A stretch of 12,815 nt of DNA from DAISJI01 sp964559835 (lineage in GTDB: Bacteria > Acidobacteriota > Terriglobia > Terriglobales > Acidobacteriaceae): assembly GCA_964559835.1 (NCBI GenBank), contig CAZLJE010000068.1, positions 1-12,815 of the forward strand, in the 5' to 3' direction. Position 1 is the first letter of the stretch, and each line of letters opens with the position of its first letter. The position numbers were made by a program, and so were the translations under genes. Positions 1 through 8,159 of the stretch are shown here, piece after piece. Below the pieces are notes generated by a model, which saw nothing but the letters and a program-made list of their open reading frames with translations, ran no database searches and had not been told where the DNA came from.

Positions 1-100
1 CTTGGTACTTGGTACTTGGTACTTGGTACTTGGTACTTGGTACTTGGTACTTGGTTGTTGGTTTGTTCTCGGTACTCGGTACTCATTACTCAGTACTCTT
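1..100. repeat. Heptanucleotide tandem repeat array abutting udk
   Basis: Seven perfect copies of the 7-mer CTTGGTA fill bases 1-49. Two decayed copies follow (CTTGGTT, GTTGGTT). After a 4-base phase break come CTCGGTA, CTCGGTA, CTCATTA and CTCAGTA, ending a few bases before the udk start codon. The array probably continues left of the window. The period is exactly 7. One frame is open through the repeats and can be read as a repetitive N-terminal extension of udk, but that peptide is clearly repeat-derived. Such heptad arrays are known as short tandemly repeated repetitive sequences in cyanobacteria and, as I recall, are frequent in Acidobacteriota. Their function is unknown. Confidence 0.9.
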
Positions 101-727
101 ATGACTCACATCATCGCCATCGGCGGCCCATCCTGTGCGGGAAAGACCGAGCTCTCTCTCCACATCGCGAAGATCCTGTCTGCGCCGATCCTTCCCATCG
201 ACGCGTACTACATCAATCTCGATCAGCTCACGGTCCAGGAACGCAGCCACTTCAATTTCGACGAGCCCACCGCGCTCGACCACTACCTGCTCCGCCACCA
301 CGTCGAAGCGCTTGCGTCCGGCCAGACCATCGAGCGCCCGACGTACGACTTCACGACGCACACGCGCGCGGCGGCGACTGAGATCGTCGTCCCGAAAGAT
401 TTCGTCATCCTCGAAGGTCTCTTTGCGCTGTACTGGGACGACATTCGCCCGTTCCTTCGCACCAAAGTCTTCGTCGATGCACCCGATGCAGTGTGCCTGT
501 CGCGGCGCAGCATCCGCGATGTCCGCGAGCGCGGCCGCACTCCTGCATCGGTGTTGGAACAGTACGAAAAAACGGTCCGCCCGATGGCCCAATTGCATGT
601 GCAGCCGACCGCAAACTGGGCTGATGTGGTGGTCAGTGGCGAACAACCGCTGGACGAATCAGTGGCCGTCGTTCTGAAGATCGTCCATTCCCAAGCTGAG
701 GCGGCCACGACTTCACGCCTGGGTTAG
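101..727 (+). CDS. udk: Uridine kinase (P-loop nucleoside kinase)
   Basis: This 208-aa cytosolic kinase is predicted to phosphorylate uridine (and cytidine) to the monophosphate in pyrimidine salvage. The Walker A P-loop is G9-PSCA-GKT16. Further family motifs are the D-x-YY segment around residues 34-37, NFDEP at 52-56, YDFTTHTR at 82-89, ILEG at 103-106, the RRSIRD..RGR lid-type arginine cluster at 135-146, and a C-terminal VRPM...PT..AD segment. The length matches E. coli Udk (about 213 aa). I start at the ATG at 101, because the open frame upstream only translates the heptad repeats and the protein then begins directly with the first beta-strand (MTHIIAIGGPS). No Shine-Dalgarno is visible, because the repeat array occupies that position. 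The substrate could be a related nucleoside, but the family assignment is firm. Confidence 0.88.
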   Translation: MTHIIAIGGPSCAGKTELSLHIAKILSAPILPIDAYYINLDQLTVQERSHFNFDEPTALDHYLLRHHVEALASGQTIERPTYDFTTHTRAAATEIVVPKDFVILEGLFALYWDDIRPFLRTKVFVDAPDAVCLSRRSIRDVRERGRTPASVLEQYEKTVRPMAQLHVQPTANWADVVVSGEQPLDESVAVVLKIVHSQAEAATTSRLG

Positions 728-1127
728 CCGTAACTTTCAGGTTACAATCTCGTGAATTTTTGCAGTTCCAATCTTCGCAAAAAGGGATACAAATCCCGAA
801 AATAATATCTGCACTGCTGCATTCGTTGTGCAGTCATACTCCACCTTCGTGTCATCTATCAAAGCCGCAATTTATGCGGTAAATACCTGCTTTCCTTTGT
901 TGCTCTTCGCGTGATATCGTCCGTTTTCCTCCAGCCTTGGATCGCGTGATTCGACAGTTTTCCGGACGGGGTTTCCGCCGCGCGGTGGAAGTATGCGTGC
1001 AACCTAGATTTGTTCCGTCCCCCAAAATTGAGTCGTATTAACGCGATTGCAACGTCGGCCTTGTAAGTTCGTGTTCGCAATCCAAAACCGTGAAACCCCT
1101 GTTGTGCAAGAAGGAGAAGGAACCTCG
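728..1127. other. 400-base intergenic leader with small inverted repeats
   Basis: No convincing gene lies here. Four short inverted repeats sit in the first 150 bases: GTAAC/GTTAC at 730-745, GGGAT/ATCCC with an ACAA loop at 784-797, CTGCAC/GTGCAG at 809-833, and CCGCA/TGCGG with a 5-base loop at 865-879. None is followed by a convincing T-run. The region must hold the promoter of the receptor gene, but I could not find a good -35/-10 pair. The best -10-like element is TATTAA at 1036-1041, without a matching -35. Confidence 0.5.
1111..1120 (+). promoter_or_regulatory. Shine-Dalgarno of the TonB-dependent receptor
   Basis: The purine-rich AAGGAGAAGG lies 7 bases before the ATG at 1128. It fixes that codon as the start, in preference to an in-frame ATG at 1047 that has no ribosome binding site. 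Confidence 0.8.
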
Positions 1128-4100
1128 ATGTTGAAGTCAACAATCACACGCATTGCAATGCTTGCAGCCCTGCTGGCGCTGTTCGCGTTGGTAGCGTCGC
1201 CACTGATGGCCCAATCCAATCAGGACGGTGCTATCGGCGGCACGGTGACAGACCAGACAAATGCGGTTGTCGCCGGAGCTAAGATCACTGTGCGCAACCT
1301 CGAAACCAACGAGAAGTTCACCGGTGAATCGGACTCGACCGGTGCATACCGCATCATGCACCTGCGGCCGGGCACCTATGAGGTGACCATCGCGTCCGGC
1401 AGTTTTACACCGTTCAAAGCTGACCGCATCATCGTCGAAGTCGGCCGCGTGACCTCCATCGAGGCCAGGATGTCGGTGGGCGCGTCGAACGAGAGTGTAC
1501 AGGTCACCGGCGAAGCGCCCGTGATCAACACCGTTCAGCCCGACATGCAGAACAACATCAACGACCAGATCATCAACAACACGCCGATTCCGATCCGCCG
1601 CTACTCCAGCTTCGCCCTGAGCACTCCCGGCGCTGTGCCGGACGGCTCCTTCGGATTGATCGCGTTCCGCGGCATCTCCGGCCTGCTCAACAACAGCACC
1701 GTCGATGGCGGCGACAACAACACCGCCTACTGGTCGGAAGAGCGTGGCCGCACCCGCGCCACTGCCACCGTCAGCCAGGACTCGGTCCGCGAGTTCCAGA
1801 TCAATACTTCGAACTTCTCCGCGGAATATGGCCGCGCCGCCGGCGGCGTCATGAACGCCGTCACGAAGAGCGGCACCAACAGTTTCCACGGCGGCGGCCG
1901 CCTGTTCGCGACCGATAGCACGATGTGGGCCTACAATCCATTCTCGATCTTCAACGGCGCACCGCTGAAGCCCTCCGATCGCCGCTGGGTATTCGGCGCC
2001 GATATCGGCGGACCGATCAAAAAGGACAAGCTGTTCTTCTTCTTCAACTGGGACCAGCAGAAGGAAAACGCTCCCGGCGTTGCCGTCACGCCCATCGGCT
2101 TCAATGCGCCGATCACTGTCGCTATGCCGGCGAGCTGCTCCGCCTCCGGTCTCAATGATGGTCAAGTCCTGGCCTGCCGCGGCGTCTCGCAAGCGACCTC
2201 CGACAAGGGCATGGCCTTCCTGAACGGCCTGACCGGACAGGTCAGCCGCAACAAGGACCACTGGATCATCTTCCCCAAGGTGGATTGGCTCATCAACAGC
2301 AAGAACACCCTGACCCTGAGCTGGAACCATATGCGGTGGAACTCCATCCATGGCATCCAGACCGCGGCCACGGTATTTAACGGCACCAACTCCTGGGGCG
2401 ATGACTTCGTTGACGTCGATACCGGCAACGCCCGCCTCGTGTCGCTGCTCACCACCAAGTTGACGAACGAATTCCGTATCTCCATCGGCCGTGAGTTGCA
2501 GCACGAGAACAGCAACCCGCCGGGCCCCGGCGAGCCGACAACTGGCCTCAATGGCAGGCCCCCGCAAATCAGCATCACCGGTCCGGGCGGCAGCTTCGCC
2601 ATCGGCAAGCCGAACTTCCTCGAACGCGGCGCGCTGCCCCTGGAAAATCGTAAGCAGTTTGCCGACACCATGACCGCCGTAGTGGGTACGCACACGCTGA
2701 AGTACGGCGTGGACATCAACCACGCGAACGACCTCATCAGCAACCTCTTCACCGAGGGCGGCGCTTACTCGTACTCGACCCGCGCCGACTTCATCAGTGA
2801 CTACGCGGCCTTCATCGGCGCGAACCCGTACAAGCTGTGCAGCGGCAACACCGTCGCCTGCTTCAACACCTTCTCGCAAGGTCTGGGACCGCAGTCGTTC
2901 CAGTTCTCCACTAACGACATCAGCGCTTTCCTGCAGGACGAGTGGCATGCTCTTCCGCGCTTGACCGTCAGCCTGGGGCTGCGCTGGGAATACGAGCAGT
3001 TGCCGGATCCGTTCTGGGGTAACCCGAACTATGCCGCGACCACCATCAAGCCGAAAGACAAGTACGACCTCGGTCCGCGCATCGGTTTCGCGTATGACCT
3101 TACCGGCGACGGCAAGACCGTTGTTCGCGGCGGCTACGGCATGTACTACGGCCGCGTGATCAACGCCTACATCGCCAACGAACTCACCGGTACCGGTTCG
3201 CCCCAGTCGCAGCTTTCGACCGGCACCCTGCGAGCCAATAGCGCGGCCCTGGCGGCGATCGGGCCGTTCGGCATTCTCGATCCGACCAAGGCCCTTCCCT
3301 CCACCGCGGCGCCGAGCATCAACGTGTACGGCTACATGAAGAACCCACGCGTCCACGAAGTGGATGTCATCGTCGAACGTGAGATCACCCGTAATACGGT
3401 GGTGTCTGTCTCGTACCTGATGAGCGCCGGACACCGTCTGCCCGAGGTGTACGACCGCAATCTGCCTACCGCAGCAGGTACCATCACCTATGCCTTCAAT
3501 GGCGGTCCGTTCGCTGGTACCACGCAAACCATGCCGCTGTACGCCGGTGCGCGTCCGAACTCCGCGTTCAGCAGCATCTATAGCCTCGAGTATGTCGGCA
3601 AGTCGCATTACGACGGCGAGGTGATCCAGATCAACCGCCGCATGACAAACGGGCTGCAGTTGTCGGCCAGCTACACGCATGGCCGCGCAACCGACACCAA
3701 CCAAGCCACCGGCACCGGCGCCACGAGCATGGCTGTGCTGGATCCCTATCACCCGGAATACGACAACGGCACGTCGACCTTCGACATCCGCCATCGCTTC
3801 AATTTCTCCGCTGTCTACCAGCCAAAGCTGAAGACCTCGAACGCCATCCTCAGCGCGCTGGTCAACGGCTTCACCATCACGCCAACGTTCGGCATCAGCT
3901 CCGGCGCGCCGTATACCGGCAGCATTTCCGGGTCGGCTCCTTGCATCACGTCGGCCGGCTTGATTTCGACTTCCAGTTCCTGCGGCACCTCGGGGCTCGC
4001 GGGCAGCTTGAAGCCGATCTCCAGCGGTTTGAACGGCGACAACGGCGCTTTCCGACTCTACTCGACACCGCGTAACTCCTTCCGGATGCCGACGACTGCG

Positions 4101-4364
4101 GGCGCGAACCTTCGCGTCTCCCGCAAGTTCAATATCCTGGAAGGCAAGAACCTCGAGCTGATCGCGGAAGCGTTCAACGTATCCAACCACGTGAACTACA
4201 CGTCCGTGAACACCACCTTCTATACGATCGCGTCTGCCGTGAACGGCGCGCAACCGACTATGAATTACAACAACTCGTTTGGCACGCTGACCCAGGCTAA
4301 CAACCAGGATCACGCCAATAACGTCGTGCGTCAGTTCCAGTTCGGCGCCCGCTTCGAGTTCTAA
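1128..4364 (+). CDS. TonB-dependent receptor, Oar-like, with carboxypeptidase-regulatory-like N-terminal domain
   Basis: This 1078-aa outer-membrane beta-barrel protein is predicted to take up a large substrate, driven by TonB/ExbBD. The start at 1128 gives a Sec signal peptide (basic MLKSTITR, hydrophobic core to about residue 26, likely cleavage LMA|QS after residue 28). Residues about 34-118 form a carboxypeptidase-regulatory-like Ig fold (GGTVTDQTNAVVAGAKITV, then GAYRI..LRPGTYEV). A plug domain follows at about 125-240 (AFRGISG, VDGGDNN, EFQINTSNFSAEYGRAAGG, KSGTNSFHGG). The remainder is barrel, with alternating polar/aromatic strands, an LIAEAFNVSNHVNY motif near the end and the terminal FQFGARFEF, whose final Phe is the usual BAM recognition residue. 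These receptors are strongly expanded in Acidobacteriota. Substrates are mostly unknown and often suspected to be polysaccharides or peptides. No partner SusD-like gene is adjacent, so the substrate cannot be inferred. Confidence 0.93.
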   Translation: MLKSTITRIAMLAALLALFALVASPLMAQSNQDGAIGGTVTDQTNAVVAGAKITVRNLETNEKFTGESDSTGAYRIMHLRPGTYEVTIASGSFTPFKADRIIVEVGRVTSIEARMSVGASNESVQVTGEAPVINTVQPDMQNNINDQIINNTPIPIRRYSSFALSTPGAVPDGSFGLIAFRGISGLLNNSTVDGGDNNTAYWSEERGRTRATATVSQDSVREFQINTSNFSAEYGRAAGGVMNAVTKSGTNSFHGGGRLFATDSTMWAYNPFSIFNGAPLKPSDRRWVFGADIGGPIKKDKLFFFFNWDQQKENAPGVAVTPIGFNAPITVAMPASCSASGLNDGQVLACRGVSQATSDKGMAFLNGLTGQVSRNKDHWIIFPKVDWLINSKNTLTLSWNHMRWNSIHGIQTAATVFNGTNSWGDDFVDVDTGNARLVSLLTTKLTNEFRISIGRELQHENSNPPGPGEPTTGLNGRPPQISITGPGGSFAIGKPNFLERGALPLENRKQFADTMTAVVGTHTLKYGVDINHANDLISNLFTEGGAYSYSTRADFISDYAAFIGANPYKLCSGNTVACFNTFSQGLGPQSFQFSTNDISAFLQDEWHALPRLTVSLGLRWEYEQLPDPFWGNPNYAATTIKPKDKYDLGPRIGFAYDLTGDGKTVVRGGYGMYYGRVINAYIANELTGTGSPQSQLSTGTLRANSAALAAIGPFGILDPTKALPSTAAPSINVYGYMKNPRVHEVDVIVEREITRNTVVSVSYLMSAGHRLPEVYDRNLPTAAGTITYAFNGGPFAGTTQTMPLYAGARPNSAFSSIYSLEYVGKSHYDGEVIQINRRMTNGLQLSASYTHGRATDTNQATGTGATSMAVLDPYHPEYDNGTSTFDIRHRFNFSAVYQPKLKTSNAILSALVNGFTITPTFGISSGAPYTGSISGSAPCITSAGLISTSSSCGTSGLAGSLKPISSGLNGDNGAFRLYSTPRNSFRMPTTAGANLRVSRKFNILEGKNLELIAEAFNVSNHVNYTSVNTTFYTIASAVNGAQPTMNYNNSFGTLTQANNQDHANNVVRQFQFGARFEF

Positions 4365-4381
4365 CCTGTTCTTTCAATCCC

Positions 4382-4417
4382 GCGGCGGGGACGCAAGTCC
4401 CCGCCGCATTTCTTTTT
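4382..4417 (+). terminator. Intrinsic terminator after the TonB-dependent receptor
   Basis: A perfect 11-bp GC-rich stem (GCGGCGGGGAC / GTCCCCGCCGC) with a GCAA tetraloop is followed by ATTTCTTTTT. It starts 17 bases after the receptor stop codon. This is the clearest rho-independent terminator in the window and separates the receptor from the next gene. Confidence 0.93.
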
Positions 4418-4592
4418 CCGTGTTCCTCGGCGCCCTCTGTGGTGACGATTTCATCGTGTCCATCGCGAAACCCTCGTGTCTCCATCGTGTGAACGGTTTT
4501 GTTAACTGCTCATGAATTCTCCTGCCGATCGCTGGTTTCCACTCGAAAATGAAAAATCGACGACCAAAAATGATTTATCCTTCCCTGCTCCC

Positions 4593-7340
4593 ATGAAACG
4601 CATACTCGCCGTTCTCCTGCTTGCTTCGTGCGCCCTCGCCCAGACCGTCAATCTTCCCAGCAGCAAGAAGCTCATCGTTCCCGCTCCCGGTAATCCGCAG
4701 CCGGTCGACAGTTTCCCGGTGACCGCCGTTCTCAGCCCCGACGGCAAGTACCTGGCGCTCCTCAACAGCGGCTTCGGCACGCAAGCCGGCAATCTGCGCC
4801 AGGGGATTACCGTCATCGATACCGCGACGAATAAATCCCAGTTCTTCCCCGACGACCGCCTCGGCAAGCAGGCCACGCAGACGTATTTCATCGGGCTCAC
4901 CTTCTCATCCAATGGTGAGCATTTGTACGCCTCGATCGGTTCGCTCAGCGATCCGCTGGCGAAGAAGAAAGGCAGCATCGGCAACGGCATCGCCGTCTAC
5001 AAGTTCGATAACGGGAGCGTTACGCCGGAGCGGTTCCTGCCAATCGCACCGCAGCCGATCACTGCCGGCAAGAAGCGCGCTCGCGAACTCAAGGCCGCTC
5101 CCGCCGGAACCGCGCCGCCGTTTCCGGCTGGATTAGCGGTCATTGCGAAACCTGGTGCGACCGACCAGCTGCTGGTCGCCGACAATCTCTCCGACGACGT
5201 GCTGCTTCTCGACACGGATAGCGGCAAGATCCTCAAGCGCGTCGACCTCAGCTCCGGCGAGTGGGTCCCGTCGCAATATCCTTATCAGATCGTCGCCAGC
5301 AAAGACGGACGCCGCGCCTGGGTTTCGCTGTGGAACGCGTCTGCTGTCGCTGAACTCGACCTCGAGAAAGGGTCCGTCGTTCGCCTCATTCCTCTGCATC
5401 CGGCGACTTCTCCGACGGCCGGTTCCCATCCGACGGCACTTGCGTTCAGCCCCGACCAGCAAACGCTCTACGTCGCTCTCGCCAATACCGACGAGGTCGC
5501 CGCGATCAATACCGCGACCGGTGCGACCGGGCCATTCCTTTCGACGCGTCTTCCCGGCCAGAAGTATTTCGGCTCGGTCCCGCTGGCGCTCGCGTTTGCG
5601 CGCGACGGGCGCCACCTCTTCGTCGCCAATGCGAGCAATGACACCGTTACCGTCATCGACACTCGCGCGACTAGCGCCGCGGCGCAGAACCTCGGCCACA
5701 TCCCCACCGAGTGGTATCCCAGCGCGGTTGCCATCCACGGCGACGACCTCTTCATCGTGTCCGGCAAAGCGCAAGGAACCGGTCCCAACAGTTCGAGCGT
5801 GGACACCTGTGACAAGCGTCCGCACGCTTACATCATGTGCCTGCTCCACGGATCGGTCGCGAAGGTCAACCTTCCCTCTACACTGAAAGACCTTCCCGCG
5901 CTCACGAAGCAAGCTCTCGACAGCAACCTGATGAACGGCCGCTCCGACGCGATCCCCTTCAAGTCCGGCAAGAACCCGATCAAGCACGTGCTCTACGTCA
6001 TTCGCGAGAACCGGACTTACGACCAGATCCTGGGCGACATGGCCGTCGGCGACAACGATCCCTCGCTCGTCATGTACGGCAAGGACGTGACGCCGAACGC
6101 GCACGCGCTTGCCGCGCAATTCGGCCTGCTCGACAACTTCTATGACTCCGGCGAAGTCTCGGGCGACGGGCACGTCTGGTCGAACGCCGCCATCACCAGC
6201 GACTACACCGAGCAGACGATCCAGCTCTCCTATCGCGGCAAGGAACGCAGCTACGATTACGAGGGAACGGTCGCCGGCGAGCGCCCGCTCGACCAGGGCA
6301 TTCCCGACATCAACGAGCCCGGCGGCGGCTACGTCTGGCAGAACGCCGCGCGTCACGGCCTCAGCATCCGCAACTACGGCGAGTTCTCGCCAACGACTTG
6401 GTGCCGCGCGCTAGCGTCTGCGTCGCCGACGGAAGGTCCCGCCGAGTCTGACGAAGCTGCGTGCGAGCGCAGGGCGATCAAGAAAGGTGAGGCGCTTCCC
6501 GGCTTCCTTGGCGACCCGAAGGGCGCTCCCAGTCCGTGGCCGTGGGACGTGCCGGTCCCCGCATTCAACTCGGCGACGAAGCCCGAGTTGCGCGATCACT
6601 TCAACAAGCGCTATCCCTGGTTCAACCTGCTTTATCCCGACCAGTTCCGCGCCGACATCTTCCTCGAGGACGTCGCGCAATGGATCAAAGACCGCCAAGC
6701 GGGGCGCGACACGATGCCGAACCTGATGACGATGTCGCTCTCCGACGACCACACCAACGGCACGACCGCAGCCGGTCCGCGTCCGCGCGCCTCCGTCGCC
6801 GATAACGACCTCGCGCTCGGGCGCATCGTCGAAGCGATCTCCAACTCACCGTACTGGGACGACACGGCGATCGTGGTCCTCGAAGACGACGCCCAGAACG
6901 GCGCCGATCACGTCGACGCGCACCGCTCCGTCGCGCTCGTGATCAGCAAGTACGCGCCGAAAGGCGATCAGATATTCCTCGATCACCACTTCTACACGAC
7001 CGTCAACATGATCCGGACGATCGAGGTCCTGCTCGGACTTCCGCCGATGAACAACAACGACGCGCACGCTGCCGTCATGGCGCCGCTCTTCTCCGGCGAC
7101 GGCACGCAAGCGCCGTTCAAGGCGACTTACGTCAACCGCGACAACGGCATGATCTACGAGATGAATCCGCCGAAAGCTCCGGGCGCAGCCGCGTCGGCAA
7201 AGATGGACTTCAGTAAGCCCGATGCCGCGCCTGCCGAAGTACTCAACCGCATCTTGTGGCGCGACGCGAAGGGCAACGTTCCTTACCCGGCGCCGAAGCA
7301 CACCGTCATTCCCGCGAAGCTCAAGGGCGACGACGACTAA
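4593..7340 (+). CDS. Secreted bifunctional YncE/YVTN beta-propeller and phosphoesterase (alkaline phosphatase superfamily) protein
   Basis: This 915-aa exported protein has two parts. Residues about 35-430 form a YVTN-type beta-propeller with repeated blades (for example LFVANASNDTVTVIDT). Residues about 460-850 match the phosphoesterase/phospholipase C-like branch of the alkaline phosphatase superfamily: IRENRTYDQ with E472-N473, SDDHTNG with D718-D719-H720, LEDDAQ with D765-D766, and DHVDAH with H773 and H777, all in positions expected of metal ligands. Two cysteines (DTCDKRPHAYIMC) between the parts could form a disulfide. The start at 4593 is chosen because it begins a signal sequence (MKRILAVLLLASCALAQ); the in-frame ATG at 4512 would bury it. 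Neither ATG has a good Shine-Dalgarno. The signal ends either at ALA|Q or, since LASC forms a lipobox, as a lipoprotein at Cys13. It is probably a periplasmic or surface phosphate-ester hydrolase; the substrate is unknown. Confidence 0.9.
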   Translation: MKRILAVLLLASCALAQTVNLPSSKKLIVPAPGNPQPVDSFPVTAVLSPDGKYLALLNSGFGTQAGNLRQGITVIDTATNKSQFFPDDRLGKQATQTYFIGLTFSSNGEHLYASIGSLSDPLAKKKGSIGNGIAVYKFDNGSVTPERFLPIAPQPITAGKKRARELKAAPAGTAPPFPAGLAVIAKPGATDQLLVADNLSDDVLLLDTDSGKILKRVDLSSGEWVPSQYPYQIVASKDGRRAWVSLWNASAVAELDLEKGSVVRLIPLHPATSPTAGSHPTALAFSPDQQTLYVALANTDEVAAINTATGATGPFLSTRLPGQKYFGSVPLALAFARDGRHLFVANASNDTVTVIDTRATSAAAQNLGHIPTEWYPSAVAIHGDDLFIVSGKAQGTGPNSSSVDTCDKRPHAYIMCLLHGSVAKVNLPSTLKDLPALTKQALDSNLMNGRSDAIPFKSGKNPIKHVLYVIRENRTYDQILGDMAVGDNDPSLVMYGKDVTPNAHALAAQFGLLDNFYDSGEVSGDGHVWSNAAITSDYTEQTIQLSYRGKERSYDYEGTVAGERPLDQGIPDINEPGGGYVWQNAARHGLSIRNYGEFSPTTWCRALASASPTEGPAESDEAACERRAIKKGEALPGFLGDPKGAPSPWPWDVPVPAFNSATKPELRDHFNKRYPWFNLLYPDQFRADIFLEDVAQWIKDRQAGRDTMPNLMTMSLSDDHTNGTTAAGPRPRASVADNDLALGRIVEAISNSPYWDDTAIVVLEDDAQNGADHVDAHRSVALVISKYAPKGDQIFLDHHFYTTVNMIRTIEVLLGLPPMNNNDAHAAVMAPLFSGDGTQAPFKATYVNRDNGMIYEMNPPKAPGAAASAKMDFSKPDAAPAEVLNRILWRDAKGNVPYPAPKHTVIPAKLKGDDD

Positions 7341-7409
7341 CGCTCTCGTTCATCTCGCGTTGCGTTCCTGTTAGGGTTTGTCGGCGGAACAAAGCCAGTA
7401 ACTCGTCCG

Positions 7410-7871
7410 TTATTGGACAAATTTCATCGCCCGTGCGGATTTCCGCTGAATGAAAGCAGTGAGCGGGAGATCGGTGTTCCAGCACTGCGCAACGATCTTC
7501 CAGACGGTAGCAATGCGGCGCAGCGTCACCAGCCATTTGCCGTGGTCGTCGATGCGTCTGCCGGTGGGCAACATCACACTGACCTCGTAGGTGCCAAAGC
7601 CGAAAGCGACGTGTCCGGAAACTTCCACGTAGATCGTCGCGAGCTTGAGGTTTTTCTGGTCGTATTGTTTGAAGCCGAGTTCCAGCGCTTTGCGCAGGCC
7701 CGTCCTGCCCTGGGTGGAGGGACGGAACGGCCCCATGATGCGTCCGTCGTCAGCGAACAGGGACATGAGCTTGTTGATGTTGCGCGCGTGGTGGTAGTGC
7801 ATGAAATCGTCGGGGATCGAGCGGATCAAGTACTCGTCGGTGGATCCGAAGGTCTGTTGCGGGGTGCCCAT
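7410..7871 (-). CDS. NTF2-like / SnoaL-fold protein (DUF4440-type)
   Basis: This 153-aa protein has the cone-shaped NTF2/SnoaL fold pattern. An N-terminal helix pair contains IRSIPDDFMHYHHARNINKLMSLFADDGRIMGP, i.e. the typical 'work through steps, then D.G...' opening. A GR.GLRKALELGF segment follows, and then long strands (LKLATIYVEVSGHVAFGFGTYEVSV, KWLVTLRRIATVWKIVAQCWNTD). Members include small polyketide cyclases, ketosteroid isomerase-like enzymes and binding proteins, so no reaction can be assigned. The start is set by a strong AGGAGGG Shine-Dalgarno six bases upstream; the frame is open further upstream but without support. The gene converges on the phosphoesterase gene with a gap of about 70 bases and is divergent from the sigma-factor gene. 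It is probably a single-gene transcription unit. Confidence 0.82.
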   Translation of the reverse strand: MGTPQQTFGSTDEYLIRSIPDDFMHYHHARNINKLMSLFADDGRIMGPFRPSTQGRTGLRKALELGFKQYDQKNLKLATIYVEVSGHVAFGFGTYEVSVMLPTGRRIDDHGKWLVTLRRIATVWKIVAQCWNTDLPLTAFIQRKSARAMKFVQ

Positions 7872-7877
7872 GACGAA

Positions 7878-7884
7878 CCCTCCT
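7878..7884 (-). promoter_or_regulatory. Shine-Dalgarno of the NTF2-like gene
   Basis: On the minus strand AGGAGGG lies six bases before the ATG at 7871. It decides this start within a longer open frame. Confidence 0.8.
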
Positions 7885-8016
7885 CGGCGCAAGATCAGTC
7901 CCGCGTGTTGCGAGCGAGGCAGTGGCTTACGATGCGAGTCTAGTAGCACGATAGTGGAGCGTCGACCGAAAACGCCCGCCGACGAGCGCAGATTTGTGCC
8001 GGGTCGTGCCAAACCG

Positions 8017-8046
8017 GGAACTTGCGATTCGATGAAACATGTCTTT
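8017..8046 (+). promoter_or_regulatory. Candidate ECF-sigma-type promoter upstream of the sigma-factor gene
   Basis: GGAACTT (8017-8023), a 17-base spacer and GTCTTT (8041-8046) closely resemble the sigma-E/ECF promoter pattern (GGAACTT, 16-17 bases, then a TC-containing -10). It lies about 110 bases upstream of the sigma-factor start, as expected for autoregulation. No housekeeping-type promoter is obvious in the same gap. The match was found by eye and is unverified. Confidence 0.45.
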
Positions 8047-8159
8047 ATTCGTTTGCTGCCCTTGCACGCGAAGCTCACGTGTCGCCAAAACTCTCGACAA
8101 TATTCGGAGCTTTCATCCGTCTTCAGACGTAGATGAAGCCAGTGGCAAGGCCGGCCGGC

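Noticed and set aside
2..100. N-terminal extension of uridine kinase encoded by the heptad array
   Set aside because: It translates only the repeat unit, and the kinase fold begins at the ATG at 101. An extension is not known in the family.
859..1143. 94-codon minus-strand open frame in the leader of the TonB-dependent receptor
   Set aside because: It overlaps the receptor's ribosome binding site and start, has no Shine-Dalgarno of its own, and its product resembles nothing recognisable.
1137..4313. A minus-strand open frame of about 1058 codons lying opposite the TonB-dependent receptor
   Set aside because: Its translation has no recognisable domains and skewed composition. It is an antisense shadow caused by GC-rich third positions in the real gene, which has signal peptide, plug, barrel and ribosome binding site.
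5133..6356. A minus-strand open frame of about 407 codons opposite the phosphoesterase gene
   Set aside because: The plus-strand frame carries clear catalytic and propeller motifs. The antisense product is Arg/Val/Ala-rich without motifs.
7377..7393. TTTGT/ACAAA inverted repeat as terminator between the phosphoesterase and NTF2-like genes
   Set aside because: A five-pair A/T-rich stem with a seven-base loop and no T-run is too weak to support a terminator call.
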